Positions 21,074-32,045 of a DNA stretch of 64,000 nucleotides are shown piece by piece. Within the stretch, counting starts at the first letter, position 1; the number at the start of each line of letters is the position of its first letter. The notes beneath the pieces were generated by a model. The model did no database searches. It was not told the origin of the DNA and was given only the letters and a program-made list of their open reading frames with translations. Origin of the DNA: Avena insularis (lineage: Eukaryota; Streptophyta; Magnoliopsida; Poales; Poaceae). The DNA lies in the NCBI GenBank assembly GCA_023614405.1, contig CM042689.1:329072305-329136304 (forward strand), written 5' to 3'. Position numbers and translations under genes: made by a program.

Positions 21074-23655
21074 ACTTTTTTCAAATAACAGGGGCACACC
21101 CTCGGTCCCATTTTCACTGAAATGAAACCCGACGAAACATATCAGAGTTCATACAAAATAGCTCACTGGTTTAGAGGAAGGAGAGAACAACAAAACAAAA
21201 CCCATCAGGGGGGAAACTAAAAGAGATAAAACTACATGATAAAGGAGACATGCTATCATCGAGCAGTGGGCTATCAGTCGATCGCTTCAGGGGATATAGC
21301 CAGAGAGCCAGGACTGTTGTAGGCGTAAGCCAAGTCCCAGTCCCAGCAAGCTTCTTTGTCTTCGGGGATCTTTCAGGGCCACCGAGATCTCCAGCAGCAT
21401 TCGATCGCCTCAGCCATTCAGCAGTTGCATGGGTGGTTGAAGGAGCAGGGAGACATGTCGACGAAGGTTGTATGCATGTCCTAGCATGTGATCCTTGAAG
21501 ATCAGCTTCCATGTTTTGAGAGAGCACAAGATAAGCCTTCAAACCTGTTTAGTACCAATCCAAGGTTGACTATTAAAGATCAAGTCATTTCGAATTTTCC
21601 ATAAGCTCCAAAGAACATCAGCACGAACTAAATTTAACAGGAAATGTTTCTTGTTTGAGACCCAAAATCTAGCAACAGATTCAGACGAGTCACCAACATT
21701 AACCCCAAATAAGTTAGCAACCCAAGGCCAGATTTGCCTAGCTACGATGCAATCAAAGAACAGATGGTGTACAGTTTCTAATTCAGAGCAGAAGACACAA
21801 TCCTCAAGTTTATGCAAATTTCTCTTCTTCAGGTTATCCCTGGTCATCATCTTATTTTGTGCAAGAAGCCACATGAAAATATGAAGCCTTGGATGCACAA
21901 CTAGTTTCCACACAGCTGGGATGAAAATGAGGGTAACCCCACCAAAATTAATTATATTGTAAAAGGTAGAGGTAGAGTAAATACCCCTAGAGGAATATTG
22001 CCAGATCAAGGCATCACAATCACTACTAAAAGTAACGCTAGAGGCAATCTCCACTATTTCATACCAACTAGATTGAAGAGAGGAATTAAAATTCCTTATA
22101 AATGTGAGCATGAGTTGAGAACCATCCCAGACCTGTCTAACAGTGCCCCTGTCATTACAGAGGACATAAACATCAAAAAATTGAACAGCCAGAGGGGAAG
22201 TACCACACCAAGTATCTTCCCAAAATCTGGTTGTTTCTCCATTACCAATTTTTCACCTATAACCAAATTTGATAGAGTTAATTGCCCACATAACACCTTT
22301 CCAAAAAGGTGAAGAGCCAGTCATGTCACTACAGATAATGTTGGGTTTTTTAGTATTATACTTGTTATCTACCATTGTTTTCCAAATTTTCCCATCATCT
22401 TGGATGTACCTTTTGATCCAAGCAACAATAAGGCAAAGGTTAACATTAGCAAGGTCAGGGATTCCTAGACCACCATCCTTTTTATTTTTGCAAATCAACT
22501 TCCAACTAGCAAGATGGGTTTTTGCTATTTCCTTCAAAATCATTCCATAAACAATTGTCCATTTAAGAATTTATCAATTCCAAGGCCCATTTAGGTAATT
22601 TAAAGAAGGAAAGGAGGTAGATGGGGATGCTGGCTAGACAAGTTTTGATGAGGATAACCCTGGCTGCATAGAAGAGTAGCTTTCCTCTCCAACCAGCAAT
22701 CCTTTTTAGGATTTTGTCAATGAGGGGTTGTAGGTCAGCTCTCCTAAGCTTGTCATAATGCAGAGGTATGCCTAAGTATTTGATAGGGAATTCCCCAACA
22801 GAACAGCCAAAAACTATGGTGAAAGTATCAACCCCAGCTTGATTAAGCCCAAGGGGAATGAGCTCACTTTTTCTATAATTAATCCTCATGCATGAGACTT
22901 GTTCAAAACAAGGACGTATTTTAGGTTAGCAGCAACTTCTATAGAATTGTCAAAAAAAAGATGGTATCATCCACATACTGCAAACAAATAACACCACCAG
23001 GGAAAATGTCAGAACAGAGCCCCCTAATAAGCCCAGCATCAACAGCTTTGAAAAGCATCCTAGATAAACTGTCAACAACCTGATCAAAGAGCAGCGGGAA
23101 AAGGGGATCTCCCTGCCTAAGCCCTCTGCCAGTGGTGAAAAAATTACCAATTATATTATTCATTTTGACTCCCACAGAGCCACCAAGAACAATAGATTTA
23201 ATTAAAGCAACCCACTTAGCTCCAAACCCCCTTTTAACAAGAATGTTTAGGAGGAAGGTGGGATCAACCATGTCAAAAGCTTTTTCATAATCAAGTTTTA
23301 AAACTAGGCCCTTCTTCTTGTTTTTAACTATAGAGTGCAGAGTTTCATGAGATGTCACTACACTTTCCAAAATGTATCTTCCTTTAATGAAAGCAGATTG
23401 GTTGATAAAAATAATAGAGTCCATAATGATAGCCAGCCTGTTAGTAAGAACTTTTGTAAAAAAGTTAAAGCTACAATTTAACAAACTAATAGGCATGAAT
23501 TTCTTCATAGAAGAGGCATCAGGTTCCTTAGGAATCAGAGTTAAAATGGAAAAATTGAGCCTAAAAATTTTGTGGTATAACTTATCGCCAAACACGTTAG
23601 GAGGATCCCGACATGAAAGCCTAGGTTGGCCACCTAGGGTATGTTGGCTTGACAA
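21074..23655 (-). pseudogene. 5'-truncated LINE with reverse transcriptase
   Basis: The minus strand encodes, from about 23655 downward, the LINE reverse transcriptase: MKKFMPISLLNC near 23505, domain A LKLDYEKAFDMVDP near 23300, GLRQGDPLFPLLF near 23110 and the catalytic YVDD near 22972. The thumb continues in another frame (22889-22563, IKYLGIPLHYDKLR), then 22543-22253 with KKDGGLGIPDL. The zf-RVT region is at 22111-21539, with FMWLLAQNKMMTRDNL and CVFCSELETVHHLFFDC. At least three frameshifts separate the blocks. The endonuclease domain is absent, as expected for 5' truncation. A T-run at 21074-21080 is a candidate poly(A) tail. Catalytic residues persist, but the frame does not. Confidence 0.9.
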
Positions 23656-24752
23656 ATGAAAATAATATGATGTCAGGTGACGCCTTCCTGCTAGAATATA
23701 GTGGGTGCCGACCGGAGCATGACGGCCTTCCTGCCGGCAGCCATGCCAATTGTCCTATTGTCTTGGATATGGCGGCCTGCGGCCATCTTGGAATGACGTG
23801 CTGCTATCTTTTTTAGGTTTATTGCAGTTGTTGTACCCGCTTTCTAGATAGGATGTCATATCTTCCTTCGATGTGTCCTTGATTCACTTTTCAATTTCTT
23901 GGCTTTTTAACAGTTGTGGTACCCGCTTTCTATATAGGATGTCAAATCTTCCTTCGATGTGCCTCTAATTCAGTTTTCAATTTCTTGGCATTTTTATAGT
24001 TGTGGTACCGCTTTTTAGACAACGTGACACGGAGAGCATGGACAGTCTACTTTGAGACCATATGGATGCGGTGTGCCGGGATTTTATCTAGCCGTTGAGC
24101 GTGTCATGCGATCTTGGAAGCGTACTTGTTTTTTTTCTTTTTGGCATCTTGCGTTTTCCCTTTTCATTTCACCGTTCGAACTACATGTGGATGGTTGATT
24201 TATTTTTGAAGCGGGGCCAAAGCCTATTTCAAGAAAAGAGTAGGTATTGTAGTGTTGGCAACCACTAAGAGATAATATCAATGCATAGAAAATAGTATCA
24301 TGCAGATTTGTGTTGATTGAAAATAAAGTAGAAGTTATTATCATCTGGCAATTAAATAGTATATATAGTGTGGGAAGTACGAGATAATTTCACCATTATC
24401 AATAAATAATTTGTTGAAACATGTCAATATAGCATCTAGTTTTGAATATCTTGTCATCTAAGACTAGTTATAGTGTGAGATATCACTCCCCCTTTTTCAA
24501 AATTTAAGCATTTTTAGCAGTTGAACTGGAGGTAGTTAGTTAACAGAGAACCGCATGTAGTACCATTTGAGCATTTAGTTGGCGTGGCATGCTATTATTT
24601 AGAAAAAAGAATCTTGTGATAACTATCTTCGTAACCATACATACCACAAGACAAAATGAGTCTAGGCACTAATAAATCAAGTATTCTATGATACTACATT
24701 TATGACATCATGTGCTATGCCACTGGTCTATGTTACTTCACTACTAGTACTA
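23656..24752. other. Unassigned intergenic DNA
   Basis: No gene was recognised. It includes an 86-bp tandem repeat (listed separately) and AT-rich sequence with no clear terminal repeats. Confidence 0.4.
23826..24015. repeat. 86-bp tandem repeat, about 2.2 copies
   Basis: Units start with agttgtggtacccgctttct at 23826, 23912 and 23998 (with small changes), period 86 bp in both intervals. Non-coding. Confidence 0.85.
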
Positions 24753-25001
24753 CCTCCTTCACGGTTTGCAGGGCGCCTAATCAAATTTAGATTTTTCAAA
24801 AACTGAAACGTTCCTAGGCGCATAAGAATTAATGGTTGATTAATGTGGCACCTTTTCTCCCAACTTTCTATGCATGCAACAGTCTTCCATCAATGCATGT
24901 ACCTTAACCGCTCACTAATAGACCTAATTTTCAGCCAAATATATTTACGCCTAGGTCCGTGAAATTTTTGTAGAACGCCCTGCAAACCGTGAAGGAGGGA
25001 G
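24753..25001. mobile_element. Stowaway/Mariner-like MITE
   Basis: Terminal inverted repeats of about 26 bp: ctccttcacggtttgcaggg on the left and its complement ending accgtgaaggagggag on the right, flanked by TA on both sides. It is 249 bp with no coding capacity. It lies about 390 bp upstream of the PPR start codon. Confidence 0.85.
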
Positions 25002-25043
25002 TAGTATATGACTAGTCTAAGCTAACGACTACGCTTTATATTA

Positions 25044-25162
25044 CTCCCTCCGGCCCATATTAATTGACTCAAATTTGTCTAGATTTAAATGAATCTAGAT
25101 ACTATTTAGTATATAGGTTCATCCAAATTTTGACAAATCAAAGTCAATTAATATGGATCGAG
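25044..25162. mobile_element. Stowaway MITE
   Basis: 119 bp with ctccctccggcccatattaa at the left and ttaatatggatcgag at the right, flanked by TA. The right terminus has lost part of the consensus end. It lies 231 bp before the PPR ATG, so it is within the likely proximal promoter. Confidence 0.85.
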
Positions 25163-25393
25163 TATGAACATTTTTTAATTTAAAAATTAAGCTGTTTGAT
25201 ATCATTATTTGCATGCACAAGAGTAGCAATGAGATATGAAGTGGAAAGCTACGGGGCCGCTCACTTGTCATGAACCAAACTAAAAATGGGCCAAAAGAAA
25301 GCGCGCACGGGCAAAATGATCAAATCCACGCGCAAGCGCAAATGGGGTTGCTCGCTGCGCTGCCCTGACTGACGCAGGTTGGCACGCGCCAGT
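25163..25393 (+). promoter_or_regulatory. Proximal promoter/5' UTR of the PPR gene
   Basis: Between the Stowaway element and the ATG. It contains TGGGCC at 25287-25292, the site II type element frequent in promoters of plant genes for organelle proteins. No TATA box is evident, as is common for such genes. The transcription start cannot be placed from sequence. Confidence 0.4.
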
Positions 25394-27451
25394 ATGGGGG
25401 AAGAAGCCCCACCCAAGCTCCAGCCCGCCGCTGCAACATCGTGGCCGGAGCTGCTCGCCCCATTTGACCTCTCCCGCCTTCGCTCCACGCTCTCCTGCCG
25501 CCCGCTCACCCCGCGCCGCCTCGCCCGCCTCCTCGCGCTCCCGCTGTCCCCGGCCACTTCCCTCCTCCTGCTCCAGTGGTACGCCGCCTCCCACCCCGCC
25601 CTCTCCTCTCTCCCGCTCCGCCCCCTCCTCGCCGCCGCCGACGCAGACCCCGAGCGTGTGCTCTCCCTCCTCGAATCCGTCCCCTCCTCCAGCTTCCCCC
25701 CAATCCGCGAGTCCCTCCTGCACCCGCTCTTGCGCTCCCTGCCCCCCGGCCGCGCTCTCCACCTGCTCGACCAGTTGCCCCGCCGCTTCGGTGTGACACC
25801 CTCCTTTCGTTCCTACAACATCGTCCTCGCGGCACTTGCCAGGGCTGACTGCCATACCGACGTGCTCGGGCTCTACCGTCGGATGGTCCACAGGGGGCGC
25901 GTCCCACCCACAACCTTCACCTTCGGCGTCGCTGCACGTGCCCTCTGCCGTCTTGGACGCGCCGACGAGGCGCTCGTGATGCTCCGCAGTATGGCGCGAC
26001 ATGGTTGCATACCTGATACTGTGCTGTATCAGACGATCATCCACGCGCTGTGTGCTCAGGGTGGGGTCACCGAGGCTGCCACACTCCTCGACGAGATGTT
26101 CCTCATGGGGTGCTCTGCGGATGTCGAAACCTTCAATGACATTGTGCTCGGGCTATGCACGCTTGGGCGTCTGCGCGAGGCGGCGAGGCTGGTGGACAGA
26201 ATGATGAAAAGAGGCTGTGTGCCAAGTGCCATGACTTATGGATTCCTTCTCCAGGGTCTGTGTCGAGCAAGGCAGGTGGATGAGGCACGCACAATGCTTG
26301 GGAGGGTGCCGGAGTTAAATGTTGTATTATTTAACACGGTGATCGGGGGGTGTCTTTTCGATGGGAAGCTAACAGAGGCGATGGAGCTGTATGAGATAAT
26401 GGAATCAAAAGGCTGCCCACCCGATGCACGCACTTATAGTATACTGATAAATGGGCTTTGCAAGCGTGGGATGGTTGGTTCGGCCATGCGGATTATTAGA
26501 GAGATGGAGGATAAGGGTTGTATTCCAAACATGGTGACCTACACAATGTTGCTGCATTCCTTTTGCAGGAAAGGCATGTGGGATGATATAAGAGCAATGC
26601 TGGAGGTGATGTCGGCAAAGGGCTTAAGTATGAATTTGCAAGGATACAATGGAATGATATATGCTGTATGTAAGGAAGGCAGAATGGATGACGCGATGAC
26701 ACTCATGCAAGAGATGAAGTGTCAAGGTTACAAGCCTGATATTTGCACGTATAATACAATAATTTATCATCTCTGCAACAATGACAAGATGGAAGAGGCT
26801 GAGTATCTATTTGAAAATTTGCTTGATGAGGGTGTTGTTGCCAATGGAATAACTTATAATACACTCATTCATGCACTGTTGCGCAAAGGAAGCTTGAAGG
26901 ATGCCATAAACCTTGCGAATGAAATGGTACTTCATGGTTGCTCACTTGATGTTGTTACTTACAATGGTCTCATAAAAGCCCTGTGCAGAGATGGGAATGT
27001 TGATCGGAGCATGGCGTTGCTCAGGGAAATGACAGAAAACGGAATTAAGCCAAATAATGTTTCATACAACCTCTTGGTTAGTGAGCTCTGCAAGAAAAGA
27101 AGGGTGCGTGATGCACTAGAGCTCTCAAAGGAGATGTTAAACCAGGGGCTTACTCCTGACATTGTCACGTACAACACACTCATAAATGGATTGTGCAAAA
27201 TGGGATGGATGCATGCCGCCCTGAATCTCCTAGAGAAGTTACGCAGTGAAGATGTGCGTGCGGATATTATTACATACAATATCCTCATTAGTTGGCACTG
27301 CAAGGCGAGATTCTTTGATGATGCTAATATGCTTCTAAACAGAGCAGTGTCTGGTGGGATAACACCTAATGAGCGTACTTGGGGAATTATGGTGCCAAAT
27401 TTTGTTAGAAAGCCACTTAATCTTTTATCTGACAAGGTTGAGGGTCATTAA
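25394..27451 (+). CDS. P-class pentatricopeptide repeat protein, 685 aa
   Basis: An intact, intronless gene, the only convincing host gene here. The start is ATG 25394, the first ATG of the frame; TAA ends it at 27451. The first 135 residues are Arg/Leu/Ala/Ser-rich (SRLRSTLSCRPLTPRRLARL), compatible with organelle, probably mitochondrial, targeting. From about residue 139 to 670 there are roughly 14-15 consecutive 35-residue PPR motifs with typical TYNTLI/GLCK and G-x-x-P spacing. There is no E or DYW extension, so it is P class, a group that binds specific organelle RNAs for stabilisation, splicing or translation. The C-terminal half (for example DICTYNTIIYHLCNN and ALLRKG repeats) resembles Arabidopsis At5g64320, described as MTL1 and needed for nad7 translation and splicing; orthology is my inference. 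GC content falls sharply from the 5' to the 3' half, as in many grass genes. Confidence 0.95.
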   Translation: MGEEAPPKLQPAAATSWPELLAPFDLSRLRSTLSCRPLTPRRLARLLALPLSPATSLLLLQWYAASHPALSSLPLRPLLAAADADPERVLSLLESVPSSSFPPIRESLLHPLLRSLPPGRALHLLDQLPRRFGVTPSFRSYNIVLAALARADCHTDVLGLYRRMVHRGRVPPTTFTFGVAARALCRLGRADEALVMLRSMARHGCIPDTVLYQTIIHALCAQGGVTEAATLLDEMFLMGCSADVETFNDIVLGLCTLGRLREAARLVDRMMKRGCVPSAMTYGFLLQGLCRARQVDEARTMLGRVPELNVVLFNTVIGGCLFDGKLTEAMELYEIMESKGCPPDARTYSILINGLCKRGMVGSAMRIIREMEDKGCIPNMVTYTMLLHSFCRKGMWDDIRAMLEVMSAKGLSMNLQGYNGMIYAVCKEGRMDDAMTLMQEMKCQGYKPDICTYNTIIYHLCNNDKMEEAEYLFENLLDEGVVANGITYNTLIHALLRKGSLKDAINLANEMVLHGCSLDVVTYNGLIKALCRDGNVDRSMALLREMTENGIKPNNVSYNLLVSELCKKRRVRDALELSKEMLNQGLTPDIVTYNTLINGLCKMGWMHAALNLLEKLRSEDVRADIITYNILISWHCKARFFDDANMLLNRAVSGGITPNERTWGIMVPNFVRKPLNLLSDKVEGH

Positions 27452-28493
27452 TCTTGTGTATTATATGTTATGGTTAGTTGTCATGGGCTCATGGCTTTTG
27501 AAACTGCCACAACTTCAGTTGTTGTAAAAGATCAAAATGGGCAGATCATGGTGTCCATCATAATCTTCACCATGTTGACCTGGTAAGCTGGTATGTATGT
27601 ATCCTCCTGTTAGAAGTTTTTACGTTGTACCATACCTTTAGTTATTATTTCATTATCTTGATGTACCATGGCAGTTGTATGTTTAGTGGATGATAGATAC
27701 AGTTACTCAGATCCGTCTTGACATATTCTAGCTGTACTTACATGGAAAATACAAAAAGTATTGAAACCTCAGTTGCATAATTCTTTTTGAATCATTATGT
27801 TGAAACCTCACTATAAAGCCATGGAACGCTTTGTTAAAATCAGAGATTTCTATATCTCTTATAATTTTTTTGAGTCAATATGTTGCATAATTAATCAATT
27901 AGGGTGCATGTTTTAATAGAAATCAGAGTCAAGACTAATTTATTCTATTTTCTGAATGTAGCACAATTGGCTCACTGCAATGTCACCGGTGGACCTCTGC
28001 TTAATAGTTCCAGCCCTTGTCAGCCTCTGGTAGTGATTAAGAACCACTCCAAAATACAGATACATGCTCCTTAATTGAATTTGCTATTTTGATTTATAAT
28101 GCTAGCTGAAAAGCTGTGAATAATGAACAGAATATTTCAGGTTATAGGAAAAACAAAGTAGTGCATGAAACATGTGATGCTGCCAGTCTTTGTACTTCAA
28201 CATGCAGTATTTATAGCAAATACTATGTCTTATCGATGCATTTTCCTTGGCCTTTGAGCTTACCAACATTGTAGTTACTGTAAATTGGTCAAACGAGGGA
28301 AACTGATAGATGTTGATAGTCGAATTCCTTGGCCTTTGAGCTACCAACATTCTAGTTACTGTAGATTTGGTTGTGACTGGTCTGGAAGTTTGCAGATAGA
28401 ATGTTATTAGTTTGTACTTGGTATCATATACAGAGTACTATACTTTTGTTTCAGACTTCAGAGGAAATATTAATTTCCTTTTGCTAGCATCTA
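27452..28493 (+). other. 3' flank of the PPR gene
   Basis: AT-rich, non-coding, probably including the 3' UTR. A direct repeat of about 38 bp (ccttggcctttgagct...gttactgta) occurs at 28248-28281 and again near 28329-28362. No other gene was seen. Confidence 0.5.
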
Positions 28494-28651
28494 TTCCCTC
28501 CGTTTGGAAATATAAGATGTTTTAGGTTTGTGAAGGAGATGTATCTAGACACCTTTTAGTGTATAGGTTCAAATGAATCTAGACACTAAAAGGTATCTAG
28601 ATACATCTCATTCACAAACCTAAAACATCTTATATTTCTAAACGGAGGGAG
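28494..28651. mobile_element. Stowaway/Mariner-like MITE, near-perfect hairpin
   Basis: 158 bp flanked by TA. Left end ttccctccgtttggaaatat, right end complementary (atttctaaacggagggag). The two halves are almost fully complementary along their whole length, so the transcript would fold into one long hairpin. Confidence 0.92.
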
Positions 28652-29601
28652 TATGAACGAACCCAACACAAGTTAGTTTGTCTTCTTTCTTGTTTCTCTT
28701 GCATCTCCCCTCCTTTATTACCTTGCTGAATTCGATACGGAATGGTTGGATTGGTTACTATAGTAAATAAAATCGTAACAGATGGATCAATTTACAGTTT
28801 TTGTTTATGCATATGTGGATTATATGCTTTTTTGTCTTTCCTTTGAGAAATTGTCTTGATGTTCATACATTGCATTTTTCATCATCTCGGTCGTGAATAG
28901 AGACTAATTGTCAGCTACAGGCATCAGGGGAGATATATTTGTTATATAGTCCCATGCATAATAGATCTTATATCTTCTTCTGTTCATCAGGAGTCAAATA
29001 ATTACCTAATTATTGTTAACCTGAGTTTAGTTGTTCAAATGAGTTCCATCCCAAAGAGGCAGGTCCGCTTTCACAAAGATGGGCAATCAGCAATGTCCAG
29101 ATGAAAACCAAGGGATGCAGTTTTGAAGACTCCCAGTAATGTTTCTGTTCTACAAATCCATGGTTTTGCTGATTGCAAGGTCTGCCTATGCCGATAAAAC
29201 TCTCTGCCGATTGCAAGGATAGATTAATACGGAGTACGTACTAAAACCTTTTCTGACATCCCAAGCTTTGAATGGAGAGACTATTAGTGTGCTGCTGGTC
29301 CTTCTGAATTTTGTATGCAGGAACAGTATATACAGGGGTCACTGTTGTAGTAAGAGGAAAGGAGTCGGGGCATCTTAGCAATACCCATGCTGGAGGTTGG
29401 TGATTTGTTTTTGTATCTTGTAATGCATATTGTAGCATCACAGTGACCTGCCCCGTGTTAGCAACTACTAGTGAACTGGGTTTTCAAAACGGCAACTCCG
29501 TATAGTATATTTCTGTATTCCTTCTTTTGCTTTACCTGCTCCCTTTGCTTGGAAAATCATGGTCTATGAAAATAGTAATTTCTACTCATCTTTGTCGGAG
29601 T
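28652..29601. other. Intergenic, nothing recognised
   Basis: AT-rich DNA without recognisable coding sequence or terminal repeats. Confidence 0.5.
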
Positions 29602-30929
29602 ATGTACATGCCACCTGGTCTCGGTAATATGTCCCCGCACCAAGACCTAACCCCTCCCGCTCCCGCGCCGCGCCGGGCGGTTCCCACTCCTCCTCGGCCG
29701 ACCTCCCTCTCGCGACCCCCCCCGCCTGATGCCGTCGCCCAGAGCGTCGCCGGGCAAAGATCTGGTGGCGTGGCGGCGGCGGCGGTGACCCTAGCGGCGA
29801 TCTGGCGGCGGCGACCGCGCCCGCGCTGGTTCGACAACGGCGTCGTGGCTGGCGGCGGTCGGAGATCCTTGGTCTAGATGGCTGCAAGCGGCGGCGGGGA
29901 TCCGGGCCTACATGTTGAGATCTGATCCGTTCGTTGCCCGACGCCGACACCCAGGATCCCCGGGCCATGTTTGCGACACTAGGGTGCTTGGGGCTTCTGC
30001 CCCCGGCATGGTGGTGGTGACCTTCTTCTCCGTCGGAGTGGTCGGCTGGGTGGTCTTGCCGTTCAGTTCAGCGGCGGATCCTACTAGTTTCAGGCAGGTG
30101 GTGTGGGGGCTATTGACTCGGTTTCAATAAAGGTGGTGGTCCTAGATCCCTCTGAAGCCAAGACGAATATATGTTTGATGTTTATCTCCATTGATCTGGT
30201 TTCTGTGTCGTGTTCTAGAAGGCTCCGTCGGCAAACTCCATAGTGCGCTCATGCCGAGAGATTGCTGGATCGGGTGGGATTCAGTCGTGTGCACCCATAT
30301 TTTACTCTGACCGTTTGGTTTCAGAGGATGCATTTCGAAGCTCTATTGGTTGTTATTATCATGGGGCATGTTCTCGTTCCATGGTGCCGACAGAGAAAGT
30401 CATGGAGACCAAGATCTGAGGACTAACAATGGTGGTTCGAGTCTGGATGGTGATGAGGAATTGGCTTGGTGACTCGTGACTTGGAGCAGTGACATGCAAG
30501 TGAGGGCGACCGCACATGAGAGGTTCATGGTCCTACCTTTCAGGGTAAAAACCCAGGGTCTGGCCTTAATTGGTTGTGCCCGGCAATGGCCTTGTAGAAG
30601 GTATTATTTTGAGAGCATGGACTTTCTTTAGAGTGAAAACCTAGATCTATTAATCGGGCGATGATGGTGCTCGTGCACTATTCCCTTCTTGGATGCGTTG
30701 TTTTTGGAGAAGTTGGACTTCTGGTGCTGTCTTGATGGTGGTAGTACTGCTGTTTCAATGAATGAGTCACTGTAGTGGGACTTTTATTTTTTGTAATTCT
30801 TCTTTCTTTTTTGGCTGTGTGCATCCGTATGGCTGCTAGGGCAATACGTTATTGCAAATGCTAGGTGTAATTGATATCTTCTGATATTAATATATGCTCC
30901 TTTCCAAAAAAATGTACACGCCACCTGGT
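29602..30929 (+). mobile_element. Coding-less LINE-tailed retroposon with 18-bp TSD
   Basis: An insert of about 1.29 kb (29620-30911) lies between direct repeats of 18 bp that differ at one base: 29602-29619 (atgtacatgccacctggt) and 30912-30929. It ends in a short A-run (30906-30911), preceded by tgatattaatatatgctcc, a tail type seen in grass LINEs. The first 450 bp are very GC-rich, like a LINE 5' UTR; the rest has no long reading frame. The likely explanation is a non-autonomous or internally deleted LINE mobilised by target-primed reverse transcription. A processed transcript of an unknown gene is the alternative. Confidence 0.8.
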
Positions 30930-31086
30930 TGACAATATAGAACACTAATCGGAGTATTGAAGCTCATATAGTAGTTTTTGTAAAATAAAAAAAACATTTG
31001 AACTAAGGGCGGGATTTTGTTAAAAAGGTATATGTAACAGGTTCATAAAATCAGTACAAGTATTCATGAATTGAAAGAATTTTATA

Positions 31087-31522
31087 ATATTGACTAAGGA
31101 TGGCAATGGGCAGGGTATATGCCATACTTATATCCGTGTAGTCAATGAGTACAAAAGCTTACGCATACATATACCCGCGGGTATAAAGCTTTACCCATAT
31201 CTATACCCGACGGATGCCCGTACCCATTAGATACCCGGCGGATAGATCCAATAGTACACAAGTTATTTAAAATTTTAGTTTTATCTATGACATATTTGAA
31301 AATAGATAATAATCTCTACTTACTAATAGTAGACGAGTATATGAAAGTATTAAAATTTAAAAGTCACAATATTATACTCGTTCATTGGCTTTTCTTAGCC
31401 GCACATGTACCTGTGACTTAACATGTAGAATATATGTATTACCCATGACTATAAAAGTATGCCTATATCCTATTCATACGGGTGCCGTACCCGTAGATAA
31501 AATTGCCATGCTTAATATTGAC
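31087..31522. mobile_element. hAT-type MITE with 8-bp TSD
   Basis: The element body is 31095-31514 (420 bp). The terminal repeats taaggatggcaat and attgccatgctta are inverted with one mismatch. The 8-bp target duplication atattgac is exact (31087-31094 and 31515-31522), the length used by hAT transposases. The interior is AT-rich with repeated tacccg/cgggta motifs and no transposase. Confidence 0.9.
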
Positions 31523-31673
31523 TTTCTAGAACTGGCTTAAGCCTTGAAAGTTCAATATGAAAATAACGGAAAATAAAAATAACGAAAAATAACAGTAATA
31601 AGACCGCAACTCCTGATTCGCTTGCCTTTCGCTGAACAAGACCTCCAAATTAAACCTTATCTCGGGCTCCTGG

Positions 31674-32045
31674 TTAATAGCAGGCTATATTTTTTAAAAT
31701 AATACATTTTTTAATAATTTGCAGAATAATACACGAATTGAAAGATTTACAATTCTAGTGCGGTGTCGGTATTTGAATAGCCGACCAATCCCGTCGGCTT
31801 TTGAAATGCCGACCAATCCTGTCTGCATTTTAAATGCCAACAGGTTATAGGGGCAGTATGATGAACAAACGGGACTGGTCGGCTTTTCAAAAGCTGACAG
31901 GGCTGATTGGCTATTCAAAAGCTGACAGGACTGGTTGGCTATTCAAATGCCGACATCGCGCTAGAATTGCAAATCTTTCAATTCGTGTATTATTCATGAA
32001 AATTATTTAAAAAACGTGTTATTTTTTAAAAAATAGCTAATAGCG
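31674..32045. mobile_element. Mutator-like MITE with ~100-bp TIRs
   Basis: The body is 31683-32036 (354 bp). The two outer ~100 bp are inverted repeats containing aatacacgaattgaaagatt on the left and its complement on the right. A 9-bp flanking repeat, ttaatagca/ctaatagcg, matches at 7 of 9 positions, consistent with an old Mutator-type target duplication. The centre holds about five short degenerate units with ggct(a/t)ttcaaa...ccgac (near 31770-31960). Confidence 0.75.

Noticed and set aside
25280..26044. Long minus-strand frame overlapping the PPR gene (Gly/Glu-rich)
   Set aside because: It is the antisense shadow of the GC-rich 5' half of the PPR gene; it has low-complexity composition and no domain.
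29527..29968. Overlapping GC-rich frames on both strands
   Set aside because: They span the retroposon border and are translations of a LINE-like GC-rich leader.
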